Shown piece by piece: positions 45,635-56,990 of a stretch of 64,000 nucleotides of DNA. The position numbers were made by a program, and so were the translations under genes. Source of the DNA: Begonia masoniana (Eukaryota; Streptophyta; Magnoliopsida; Cucurbitales; Begoniaceae); the NCBI GenBank assembly GCA_022432975.1, contig CM039509.1, positions 17,022,324-17,086,323 of the forward strand. Direction: 5' to 3'. Numbering within the stretch: position 1 is the stretch's first letter; each line of letters begins with the position of its first letter. The notes under the pieces were generated by a model. The model was not told where the DNA came from, ran no database searches, and saw only the letters and a program-made list of their open reading frames with translations.

Positions 45635-46363
45635 CATGTTAAAGTCTGTAAAAGTTAGGATGTCTTCTATCAATAGATGTTTTTTATTACTTTCAGTAGT
45701 TCACCGGTAGAAGTCTTCTATGGGGTGATGTTCAATGAGTCACGTGGATACACATGTCAATCGGTAGATGTAGATTTTTCATTATCGGTAGAAGTGAGTA
45801 CTATGTCTTGTCGTTTTATGATCGGTAGATGTTGTTTATTTTTATAGGTAGATAATGTTTATTAATTTGGGTAGTTCACCGGTAGAAGTCTTTTGTCGGG
45901 TAATGTTTAATGACTCACATGGGATGCACATGTCAATCGGAAGATGTAGATTTTTCACTATCGGTAGAAGTGGGTATTAGGTTTTGTCGTTTTGCGATCG
46001 GTAGAAGTGGCTATATTTAATGAGTCACGTGGGATTCACATGAAAATCGGTACATGTTGTTGTTTATTACTATTGGTAGAAGTGGGAATTATGTTTTGTC
46101 GTTTTGCGATCGGCAGATGCGAGAAGAAAATTTTATCGTTTGCGATCGGTAAATGTTCTTTGATTTTCAATTCCCTTAGCCAAATGTTTTAACAATCTTT
46201 CTTTTGTTAATGTTACTTACTTAATGAGTTTTCTGTTGAATGGTCGAGGATTTAAAGATAAAATTTTTATTATTGAGAGAATGTCAAAATTTTTCGTAAA
46301 ATTTCTTAGTCCAGTCATATGTCATGGGTAACAAATCGGATTTGGAAGACTCGGGGTGTTACA
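45635..46363 (+). repeat. E1 3' LTR, part 3 of 3
   Basis: It matches 1092-1821 of the 5' LTR, with the same CGGTAGATG repeats, and ends GGGGTGTTACA at 46363. This is the right boundary of E1. The expected duplication CGTCC (46364-46368) cannot be checked because the left flank is outside the window. Confidence 0.85.
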
Positions 46364-47774
46364 CGTCCGGCGGTTGGACATCTACCTAGCGGAGGGGGGT
46401 ACATGCTTACATACGTACAGCCATGCGTGAGCCCCACCTCGCATGACCATATAACATACATGGATTCTTATTAGATGCGGTATTGTAACCGACCCTTCTC
46501 AGCCTTAACAATAGGTCAATAGCCCCCTTTCAGGTCATAGTGCGGAAATTCATTTTCTATGCATAATTGAAAAGACGTGATGCATGAACAATTTATAACA
46601 TAATATAAACATACAACATACGTACCATCGAGACAATAAAAGCAATTAAAAACATATCATATAAAAGAACTAACCCTAACTACCCAACCAAATCGTTTAA
46701 ACAACAAACCCACAATAATCCTCGACGCGACTTCAATATACGGTGTAGGCCTATCGGCAAGAGTAAGTCACGAGAACTTACCTCGTCTGCGTTGAACTTC
46801 TAGCTCCATCCACGAGCGTCGTTTACCTAAAGCAAATTCACAATATTTGTCGTTAAAACGAGTCTACACCAATAAACGTCTAAACCTACGAAACTCATAA
46901 CTAAAGAAATTTCCTAAAACTCTAATTTAACTCATTGAGGCATTTTTATCGAGCGATTCACGCTCGACACCTCAAAACCTCCATTAACAGAGTTTTCCAA
47001 ACCTCGAAATTTCAACAAACCTTAATATTCCACAATGGATAGACCAACCTTCGCCCAATACGCCCAATATGTCCATTATATTTATAACTACGATAACCCT
47101 ACTGATTTCTAACTCTAAATCACATTTTTAACAAAAACCTAAACGAAACCCTAACCTTTAAACGACCCGAAAGAGACGAATAAACTTTTTAAAATCGTAG
47201 AACCTTACCTAGAGCGTTGTTTGAGGAAGAAAACACGAAGAAAACGAGAAAATCGGAGGACAAATCGCCGTTGGAGAGGAGAATGCCGTGAGGGAGAAAA
47301 GAGAAATCACAGGGAGGGAGAACGCACAGAGAAAAAATCGTGAATGAGGGAGGAGAGAAGAAAGGATTTGTTTTATATTTATAATATTGACTTGTCAAAT
47401 GACCGTTTTGCCCTTCCTTTGGTTTTCTATTTGTTTCGTCATTTGTTTCGTTAATTAACCGACGATTTGGTTTCTCCAAATTTCCTTATTTCGTCAATAA
47501 CTCCAACTTATTATCAGGGCTTTATTAAAACTGTCTGTTCGCAATTCGGACCTCGTTTACTATTTTTACCATAACGTCCTTTATATTATGAGAAATGTAA
47601 TTCTCGTAAAATTAACGTTAAACTCCTAAAATTCCCAAAATTTTCTTAAGATCCATATTAATTATTAGGATCGTAATAACGCTTTCTTTTCACGAAACCA
47701 ACTTAGTTCGACATAATTACAAAAATACCATTATTTACATATATTACAAAAATCCCATAAATCCGGGTGTTACA
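46364..47774 (-). repeat. right part of an E2/S1-type LTR that hosts E1
   Basis: It resembles S1 from about 38950 to its end and E2 26720-28150: GTACAGCCATGCGTGAGCC, the minus-strand donor CGAG/GTAAGT at about 46781, the AATCGGAGG leader, and a terminal GGGTGTTACA. E1 is inserted in it, so it is older. The rest lies left of the window. No gene is present. Confidence 0.8.
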
Positions 47775-48825
47775 CATCACGTGCTCTTGATCCATTAGGT
47801 TAGTTTTCTTGGGTTTTGTTTATTAGCAGGGAATTGTGAGTGGTGTTTGATCTTTTCGGAGGCCAATTACGATTGAAGGGTCGCTTGTCTATATGCTTTG
47901 GGTTGGTCTTATCGGAATTGAAATTTTGCGGTGGAAATTTGTTATGAAAGTCGGTCTTATGCTTCCTCTTCAATTGCCTTTCCACCGTAAGGGCTAATTG
48001 TATGAGCAGATCCATGGTCTCCAATTGTTGCATTTCTACCGCGTCACCTATCTCGCGGTTCAATCCACAGATAAACTTGGCGATGAGTCGCTCTTCAGGC
48101 TCATCAATAGCACATCGCATATTGAGAGTCTCGAATTCCGTCAGGTACTCATCAATCGTGAGATGGTTTTGCTTGAGGTTGTGGAGTTGATGGAAGAGTT
48201 CGTGTTTATAATGTCGGGGGACAAACCTATGGTGCATTAGTTCTTTCATGGAAGTCCAAGTTGAGACGGGGTAACCTAGTGTTCTCATTCTTTGGGTCCT
48301 AAGGTTGGACCACCATAGTGCAGCGTGGCCTGTGAGTTCTAAAGATGCAAGTTGAATTTTAACTCGTTCGGAATAATCATGGAATTCAAAAACTCTTTGG
48401 ACATTATCAACCCAATCTAAAAATGTGTGCCCGTCACATGTTCCATTGAAAGGGAGAATTGTGATTTTAACGTTACGGAGGTCGTCATTGTCCCTACGAC
48501 GATTTGGGCGATAATGCTCTTCATCATCTCTCACCCAACCCTCATCCTCCGAATCATAACGAGGTCTCCTTCTTTGGGGCTCGGTCCATTATTCTTCCTC
48601 TAAGGGTTGTTGAAAAGTGGTTCGACGTCTAGGACGTTCGAGTATAATCCTAGAGGAGGTCTCTCGTGAAGGATCTCGTTCATGAGAATCTCTTTGGGGA
48701 TGGTTTGCCATAAGTTCTTTAAATTTGGCCATATCAAGGAAAACGTCCTTGATTTGTTGTGTAAGGGTGTTAACCAAGCCGTTAAGGCATTGATTTGACC
48801 TTGCATGCCACCTTTGATATGCCAA
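47775..48825 (-). pseudogene. gag of a different Ty3/gypsy lineage, truncated, one stop
   Basis: On the minus strand a frame from 48825 (QRWHARSNQCLNGLVNTLTQ) is interrupted by TAA at 48589-48591 and continues to 47800. The gag core reads FLDWVDNVQRVFEF, HAALWWSNLRTQR, MHHRFVPRHY, then RLIAKFICGLNREI and TVERQLKRKHK. This RFVPRHY-type gag is clearly unlike those of E1-E4. The downstream part (zinc knuckle, pol) is missing because the older LTR ends at 47774/47775. The true start is uncertain: an ATG lies in another frame at about 48837. Confidence 0.8.
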
Positions 48826-48848
48826 CGATCCCTAGTCATCAAGCACAA

Positions 48849-50155
48849 ACCAAGGTATGTATTTTGACTTTTTTTTTTCTACTAATTGGTTTGTGAGTTT
48901 TGAAGGAAAAAGGTTTTCTTAAAGCTTGGAATTGTCAAAGAGGGAATTTGTCTTCCCTTTATCAATTGTGTAACCAAGGTAATTGTATAATTTTTAGTTT
49001 AGCTTTAATTTGGTAAACAATGGTCTTTTTGTAATTTGGGCAAACATTTGGGCCTTATATTTAGTCATGCATAATTAGGCATTTAGGGTTAAATTGTGTG
49101 GTTAGGATTAGTTGGTGATATAGTTGTTTGGTAAACCCATGAGCCATTACAGCCACAAGCCCATGAGCAATTAAAGAAACTCGGCCATACATCATAAACT
49201 TATCCCATGAGAAGATCAAGGGTCCATAATAGAAGGCCCATAATCTTAAGGAAAATGGGGAGGGCAAGAGAAGTTTAGCCCACTTATTTTTTTAACATTA
49301 AGCAGCCTAACCCAAATGACAATTGCATTCAGTCGACTTCAGCCTTCTCCTTAATTTCACGAAGAAGCCCAGCGAGCAGCTCAGCGACAGAAGCGATTTT
49401 CAGACGATTGCACAACAAGTGACCACGGGTTTCAGAGATAGACGGCAAGCAATCTGCGAGCGCACAGATTGCCTACTTGGACTAGCTAACCAACCGAAGC
49501 CTTTTTTGCTCCAATCAAGCAGCCTCGCCAGCAGAAGCCCTCCATTTTGCGAACGCCAGCAGAAGCCCTCCAACGGCTAGTTTTTCCTCTGGGCATTCCC
49601 AAACCTAGACACCATAGGTATTTAAGCATCGCTATTAGTGTTTGTACGCATTCCTTTTTATTAATATAAACCGATTTTGTTCTCTCTGAAAATCCAGAAG
49701 GATTTCTGGTTGCCGTCAAGGTAAGCCACGGTTCTGTCGTGAGGAGTGTGCCTCCACTGATCATCAATCTTTTGGCGGCTGTGATCTCTTAATGTTTTCC
49801 ACCCTCTCTATTTATAGAGTTTAAAAGGTTGAGGATGAAAGCCAGTCCCCAGCAGCTGTTGCCTTTCCACGGGAAGGCATGCACCGAGAAGCATAACATA
49901 AGATAGCTTCTCGGTCAGCCAAGGGTTCCCCACATTCCATTTCTCCTCCATTACATTCTGTCAATTTTCTTTCTGCATTCTGTTTTTTGGCACTTCAACT
50001 ACCTCCTCTGCTGCATTTTTCATCCCTTTTTATTTTGTTTTGTTTTTCCTTCCCTATTTTTCTGTCAACCTTGCATGCTAGTCTCACGTTCGTGACGTGT
50101 GTGCTCGGGCGGGGGAGTGTCTGTAACCCGATTTGGCTCTTGGTGCGGTGTGTCA
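48849..50155. other. LTR-like noncoding sequence, origin uncertain
   Basis: No reliable gene. Parts of 49070-49660 (TTGTGTGGTTAGGATTAG; TATTTAAGCAT followed by TAGTGTTTGTAC) resemble, in opposite orientation, the LTRs at 51415-53094 and 58065-58851. On the minus strand CTATAAATAGAG at about 49807-49818 is a good TATA box. The segment ends GTGTGTCA at 50155, next to an internal region like that after the LTR end GTGTCA at 53094. It is probably one or more LTR remnants. Confidence 0.4.
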
Positions 50156-51414
50156 CGCCTAAATCCACTTCTATTAGTCATATCGAAGTATTTTAATTAA
50201 AATTCAAATATAATTCTTGACTAAGTTGTTTCATCATAAATTAGTGAGGTGTTTATCTATTTAATGTCTTAGATGAAATTTAGGCACTACGGAATATTTC
50301 CTAGCTAAGACATTAATAGATAAAATTCATGCTCACACTTAACATTTTAAATTTGAACTCAATAAACAACTTAGTAATTTTAACAAACAATTAGCAAACT
50401 AACGTTATAAATGAAATTTTCAAGAAACGTTTAATACCACAATTTTCAACCAATTTCAACCAAGTTATCAACTTCAAACTAGAATCACTCAAAATAATAT
50501 TAATACCAACTAAATAACTTCAAAAACAGCAAGTATTAAAATTAGAACACAAGTTTTATCAAGGTTAACATGCCGGAATTTAAAGTTAAATAAGCAGAAT
50601 TTTTTATTGTTCATGATTCTAATATAGCCGATTCAAGCAACACTTTGATAACAATCTTGTAACCGAATTTTGCATCAAATTAATAGCATAAGTTATAGGA
50701 TTCAAATGACATATCTTAATGCAAAAATAATCTCCAGCAAGATCCAATTATAAACTGAAAATCGAAAGGCAATATGCCATCAAAAACCGAGAATATAGTG
50801 GAGATGAAAACCGATTTTAATACACCTATTTTGTCAACTTTTACAATTCCGATTTTGTATACTCAATTATAACATATAATAGATGATTCATAAGTTAAAT
50901 CTAGTGCAAACAATCAACAAATGCCATAAAAACCGAGCCTAAATATACTAGAAAACCCGAAAAGATACATCAAGCATAATCTGATTTGATAGATCTTATT
51001 TAAGCCAATTTTTTAAACATCAATATGATCAAATATTATACTAAGTTGTAGGTATATCTTAGATGCAAATCATGCTTCAAATCTAACAAAATAGGATAGA
51101 AAAATCTGAGACAAAGAGTATGCAAAAATTGAACTAAAGGAAGAAAACTGAGAACAAAAGTGATGGAAATGAAATGCTTACCTTGGCCGATTTTATGCCT
51201 CAACATAATCCGACTTTAACATAAATTTCATGCTATTAAATGAAAAGTAAAATAACAGCAAATAACAAAATATGAGTAGCATAAAGTTAGCTCACAGTAG
51301 AATGGAAAATAATGCTAGAAAGTAAGAGTGGCTTTCCCGATTTTGTGTCAACTTTTGGCTAACTCCAAAGACAACTAAAACGCATGTGGGAAGCACTTGT
51401 GCTCTGATACCACT
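50156..51414 (-). other. noncoding internal region of an LTR element, copy 1
   Basis: An AT-rich stretch without open frames or gag/pol motifs. It ends on the minus-strand side at a PBS (51401-51412) beside the LTR 51415-53094. It aligns with the second copy (53095-53143 plus 56991-58064): shared words include TCCTAGCTAAGAC-type sequence near 50300 and CTTGGCCGATTTTATGCC near 51183. It is consistent with a LARD-like nonautonomous element. Confidence 0.6.
51401..51412 (-). promoter_or_regulatory. primer-binding site of the noncoding element
   Basis: The minus strand reads TGGTATCAGAGC, a perfect initiator tRNA-Met PBS, two bases from the LTR end at 51415. Confidence 0.85.
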
Positions 51415-53094
51415 TGACACGGGGTCCATTAGAGAATGGGTAGTGTAACCCACGAAAGATAACCAAATATTTGGTATGGTGTGTGAAGGGTCGATAACCG
51501 AGGAGAAGTAGAATAAATGAATAGTAAAATGCAATGCAAAGAAGAATGAGATGGGGAAATGGAGATGGCCGATTCTACATTGGGGGGGGGGGGGGTGTAG
51601 GGAAAGTGATAAAAAGGCAAATAATAATAGAGTAAAAAGATGAAAGTGAAGAAGGTGTGCAAAGTGAAGAAGATGAAGATGAAGATGGAGAAGAAAATGC
51701 AAATATATGAAGTGAAGTGTGTGAAGGGTGAATGGCCGAAATTAAATGTGATGTTGTGTGTGGAGATGTGATGAAATGAAATACCCTTGACAGACCCGAG
51801 GAGTTTTCTCATGTTTTAGCTATCGGGTGCACGTTTTTCGGAGGAAAACGACCACGTAGGCCTAGGTTTCTTCCTCGAAGCCCTTACTCTCAAGAGAGCA
51901 AGGTGAGGGAAAAGGTAAGGGTTAACCTAGCAACCTTAAGCTAGGCTGACAATGGAGGGCTACTCCACTCGATAGAAATCGAGGAAAACACCCGAAGGGC
52001 TTCTAACATAAAGTTAAGGAAATAGGAATTTCATAAAATGGGCAAAAGTATTTTATACACATAAATGCAATGCTTAAATAGGCAACCTAAGGTGGATGAT
52101 TAGGGTTTGGCAAGAGGAGAATGAAAGAGAGCCATTGGATTGAACAGTGATCGGCGGCTAAGGTTGTAGATCTGTGCACGCGCTCATCCTACGGTCGAGG
52201 TGCATTCTGCGCGCGCCTGATCGAGGGCCAGGAACTGCTCGTTGTGTGCCAGATGGCTGGTCTTGATGCAACCCAGAGTGCGCCATCCAGCGGCCATGAT
52301 GATGATCCGTGGGCGCGCCATATGACGGTCCAGCAACGCTGCTCCATGCGCCTCATCTAATGGTGATGTTGTTGCCCACGCGCGCCCAGCTAGCAGGACA
52401 CACTTGATCCAAGCCATGGATTAGTCAATGGTTGAGATTTTGCCAAGTCTTTGATCCATGTTGCCACTAGCACTTGTACCTGCAAAAACTATACCTTAAG
52501 AGTGGGCTCTTCTTTGGGCTAAGGCTTCCTTTGGGCTCCTTTTATTGAAGAGAAAATCCATAAGTGTGGAGAGCTTCTTAACTTGGATGGCAATGTCTTC
52601 AACCCATCATCCACCAACATTCATCTAACCCTAACCACACAATCTAATGCATAATGCAAATATAATAATCCATACAAAAAGGCTAATGTATGCAAAATAA
52701 GTTCAAAAATAAAATTACACATTTAGAGGGCCGGGTAGACAAATTCCCATAGGCCATTTGGTGATTCCATCCATGTGCTCCAAGTGCATTCCTTCCTCAT
52801 AATTATACCTGCAAAAAGAGAACACGTAATAAGTAGAGAGATTAGATAACGTATGAGACTTTGCCAAATTTCTTTTTGAATGAAAACCGAGGCAAGTCAA
52901 ACTTTAAGGAAATATTGTTCACACACATAATAAAAAAACCCTTAAAATTTTGTTGCATTTGGATTTCGTTTGGTCGGTCAAATCTGTGCTGATTTCAGAG
53001 GCATTCTCGGCCTAGCCGAGTTGCTATTTCTCTTCGTCGATTAACCCGGTTGTTTGTTTGTAGAACACGAGCCATTGTAGGTGGAATCGTGTCA
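51415..53094 (-). repeat. LTR of the noncoding element, 1680 bp
   Basis: The termini are perfect short inverted repeats, TGACAC (51415) and GTGTCA (53094), unlike the TGTAA...TTACA ends of E1-E4. It contains a 14-G run at 51582-51595 and a TATA-like TATTTAAGCAT on the minus strand near 52075. A partial relative is 58065-58851. Short open frames in it are not convincing genes. Confidence 0.7.
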
Positions 53095-53143
53095 ACTCCT
53101 ATTTGTCATTACTAAGTGTTAGATAATTAATTAAGTCCAACTT

Positions 53144-56100
53144 TGTAACGCCCCCAAATCTGCCCCAGCTCGGTGCGCTACTTTGCTAACCCAAACCGTG
53201 TTTAAAACGACGTTTAAAATAATTTTTGATAAATTATCGACTCGGTTTTCGAGTTTTTCAAGCCCTCAAAATTTGTTTGGAAACGTGCCCAAAATACGTT
53301 TAAAATACGTCAGAAAATGTCAGGTTAAAATAATTTGGAAATACACAATCCCGACACCCTAAACTCCGTGTCCCGTAAAAATCTTGAAAAACTGACTTAA
53401 AACGGATAATGGAAAAAAATAGAGAACGTAACCCCGACGTTATTTATTTTAAAATCAAAACGGGCGGCATAACGCCTAAAATTCTTTAAACCAAAACCTG
53501 AAAATTTAAATCTCAAAACACTATTATTCACGTAACAACACTTCATCAAAATATCCACTAACCATAATCCCCCAAGATAAAATATCTACAATACAAAATA
53601 CCAAAGTCCCCACAGACTACCCGAGAAACGTGGTTGAGACGCCTCGACATATGCCCGCATCGGCATGCTCCATGTGCCACCGACTGCCACCTAATCATGG
53701 CTTCCTCGTCTAGCTCACCTGATCTTGTCTTCACCTACACCACAGAACACAAACACACACGTAAGCTTACGCTTAGCAAGTAATGAATAACAATGTAAAC
53801 ATGAAAAATGCACACACAACCCCCTAACACGTGCAAATTCTACTCATTCTACTGCTTCTCATTATTGCACGTTAACGACAAGACGTTAAACCTTCTAGTG
53901 CTGCTCTTGCACGTTAACGACGAGGCGTTCAACTCTTTAATGCTACTTGCACTTTAACAACGAGGCGTACAACCATCTAGTGCTACTTGCACTTTAACAA
54001 CGAGTCATTCAACCCTCTAGTGCTTCTTGCACTTTAACAACGAGGCGTTCAACCCTCTAGTGCTTCTTGCACTTTAATAATGAGGCGTTCAACCCTCTGG
54101 TGCTTCTTGCACTTTAACAACGAGGCGTACAACCCTCTAGTGCTACTTGCACTTTAACAACGAGGTGTACAACCCTCTAGTGCTTCTTGCACTTTAACAA
54201 TGAGGCGTTCAACCCTCTAGTGCTTCTTGCACTTTAACAACGAGGCGTTCAACCCTCTGGTGCTTCTTGCACTTTAACAACGAGGCGTTCAACCCTCTAG
54301 TGCTTCTTGCACTTTAACAACGAGGCGTTCAACCCTCTAGTGCTTCTTGCCTTTAACAACGAGGCGTTCAACCCTCTAGTGCTTCTTGCACTTTAACAAC
54401 GAGGCGTTCAACCCTCTAGTGCTTCTTGCACTTTAACAACGAGGCGTTCAACCCTCTAGTGCTTCTTGCACTTTAACAACGAGCGTTCAACCCTCTGGTG
54501 CTTCTTGCACTTTAACAACGAGGCGTTCAACCCTCTATGCTTCTTGCACTTTAACAACGAGGCGTTCAACCCTCTAGTGCTTCTTGCACTTTAACAACGA
54601 GGCGTTCAACCCTCTGGTGCTTCTTGCACTTTACAACGAGGCGTTCAACCCTCTAGTGCTTCTTGCACTTTAACACGAGGCGTTCAACCCTCTAGTGCTA
54701 CTTGCACTTTAACAACGAGGCGTTCAACCCTCTAGTGCTACTTGCACTTTAACAACGAGGCGTTCAACCCTCTAGTGCTTCTTGCACTTTAACACGAGGC
54801 GTTCAACCCTCTATGCTTCTTGCACTTTAACAACGAGGCGTTCAACCCTCTGGTGCTTCTTGCACTTTAACAACGAGGCGTACAACCCTCTCATGCTACT
54901 TGCACTTTAACAACGAGGCGTTCAACCCTCTAGTGCTTCTTGCACTTTAACAACGAGGCGTTCAACCCTCTGGTGCTTCTTGCACTTTAACAACGAGGCG
55001 TTCAACCCTCTAGTGCTTCTTGCACTTTAACACGAGGCGTTCAACCCTCTAGTGCTACTTGCACTTTAACAATGAGGCGTTCAACCCTCTAGTGCTTCTT
55101 GCACTTTAACAACGAGGCGTTCAACCCTCTAGTGCTTCTTGCACTTTAACAACGAGGCGTTCAACCCTCTAGTGCTTCTTGCACTTTAACACGAGGCGTA
55201 CAACCCTCTAGTGCTACTTGCACTTTAACAATGAGGCGTTCAACCCTCTAGTGCTACTTGCACTTTAACAACGAGGCGTTCAACCCTCTAGTGCTTCTTG
55301 CACTTTAACAATGAGGCGTTCAACCCTCTATGCTTCTTGCACTTTAACAATGAGGCGTTCAACCCTCTAGTGCTACTTGCACTTTAACAACGAGGCGTAC
55401 AACCCTCTAGTGCTTCTTGCACTTTAACAACGAGGCGTTCAACCCTCTAGTGCTTCTTGCACTTTAACAACGAGGCGTTCAACCCTCTAGTGCTACTTGC
55501 ACTTTAACAATGAGGCGTTCAACCCTCTAGTGCTTCTTGCACTTTAACAACGAGGCGTTCAACCCTCTAGTGCTACTTGCACTTTAACAATGAGGCGTTC
55601 AACCCTCTAGTGCTACTTGCACTTTAACAATGAGGCGTTCAACCCTCTAGTGCTTCTTGCACTTTAACAATGAGGCGTTCAACCCTCTAGTGCTTCTTGC
55701 ACTTTAACAACGAGGCGTTCAACCCTCTAGTGCTACTTGCACTTTAACAACGAGGCGTTCAACCCTCTAGTGCTTATTGCACTTTAACAAAGAGGCATTC
55801 AACCCTCTAGTGCTACTTGCACTTTAACAACGAGGCGTTCAACCCTCTAGTGCTACTTGCACTTTAACAACGAGGCGTTCAACCCTCTAGTGCTTCTTGC
55901 ACTTTAACAACGAGGCGTTCAACCCTCTAGTGCTACTTGCACTTTAACAACGAGGCGTACAACCCTCTAGTGCTACTTGCACTTTAACAACGAGGCGTAC
56001 AACCCTCTAGTGCTACTTGCACTTTAACAACGAGGCGTTCAACCCTCTAGTGCTACTTGCACTTTAACAACGAGGCGTACAACCCTCTAGTGCTACTTGC

Positions 56101-56990
56101 ACTTTAACAACGAGGCGTTCAACCCTCTAGTGCTTCTTGCACTTTAACAACGAGGCGTTCAACCCTCTAGTGCTACTTGCACTTTAACAACGAGGCGTTC
56201 AACCCTCTAGTGCTACTTGCACTTTAACAACGAGGCGTACAACCCTCTAGTGCTTCTTGCACTTTAACAACGAGGCGTACAACCCTCTCATGCTACTTGC
56301 ACTTTAACAACGAGGCGTTCAACCCTCTAGTGCTTCTTGCACTTTAACAACAAGGCGTTCAACCCTCTAGTGCTTCTTGCACTTTAACAACGAGGCGTTC
56401 AACCCTCTAGTGCTTCTTGCACTTTAACAACGAGGCGTTCAACCCTCTAGTGCTACTTGCACTTTAACAACGAGGCGTTCAACCCTCTAGTGCTTCTTGC
56501 ACTTTAACAACGAGGCGTTCAACCCTCTAGTGCTTCTTGCACTTTAACAACGAGGCATTTAACCCTCTGGTGTTTCTTGCACTTTAACAATGAGGCGTTC
56601 AACCCTCTAGTGCTTCTTGCACTTTAACAACGAGGCGTTCAACCCTCTAGTGCTTCTTGCACTTTAACAATGAGGCGTTCAACCCTCTGGTGCTTCTTGC
56701 ACTTTAACAACGAGGCGTACAACCCTCTCATGCTACTTGCACTTTAACAACGAGGCGTTCAACCCTCTAGTGCTTCTTGCACTTTAACAATGAGGCGTTC
56801 AACCCTCTAGTGCTTCTTGCACTTTAACAACGAGGCGTTCAACCCTCTAGTGCTTCTTGCACTTTAACAATGAGGCGTTCAACCCTCTAGTGCTTCTTGC
56901 ACTTTAACAACGAGGCGTTCAACCCTCTAGTGCTTCTTGCCATTTAATTCCCAGGCATAAATACGTTACTCGAATTTCCTAGTTGTTACA
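53144..56990 (-). mobile_element. S3: solo LTR carrying a 3-kb minisatellite
   Basis: It runs TGTAACGCCCCCAAATC...TAGTTGTTACA with TSD AACTT at 53139-53143 and 56991-56995. The left part matches the E3 and E4 LTR ends (minus orientation), including GGCATAACGCC and the acceptor GGTGTAG/GTGAAG at 53735. After the array only about 50 bp of LTR remain, so the donor and promoter half found in E3 is deleted. No PBS, gag or PPT is visible. Confidence 0.85.
53863..56940. repeat. 40-bp minisatellite, ~77 copies (S3)
   Basis: The unit contains CTTTAACAACGAGGCGTTC followed by AACCCTCTAGTGCTTCTTGCA. Alternating CTTC/CTAC and TTC/TAC variants mark units. The first two copies (53863-53945) are diverged. 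From about 55330 to 56940 the period is exactly 40 bp. About ten single-base deletions cluster between 54340 and 55330. Confidence 0.95.

Larger units (their letters stand above)
119..46363 (+). mobile_element. E1: outermost Ty3/gypsy (Tekay/Del-like) retrotransposon, decayed and multiply interrupted
   Basis: E1 runs 5' LTR (119-1821), PBS (1826-1837), broken gag-pol (1983-5443 and 28156-29074), polypurine tract (29103-29115), then 3' LTR (29116-30326, 41275-41610, 45635-46363). Its internal region without insertions is about 4.6 kb, normal for this lineage. E2 interrupts the integrase, E4 and S2 interrupt the 3' LTR, and a further LTR interrupts the 5' LTR. E1 sits inside an older LTR whose right part is 46364-47774. 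The chromodomain-like IN tail, tRNA-Met PBS and LTRs above 2 kb suggest a Tekay/Del chromovirus; that lineage call is inferred from motifs only. Confidence 0.85.

Noticed and set aside
51292..51812. Overlapping minus-strand frames of 127 and 136 codons
   Set aside because: Low-complexity His/Leu/Phe-rich translations of an LTR, split by a G run; no domain or homologous conservation visible.
52184..52417. 77-codon frame in a locally GC-rich part of an LTR, considered as a captured gene piece
   Set aside because: No recognisable motif, and the related LTR at 58065-58851 does not preserve the frame.
53863..56940. CRISPR-like array
   Set aside because: Units are contiguous 40-bp repeats without unique spacers, in a plant retrotransposon LTR. 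It is a minisatellite.
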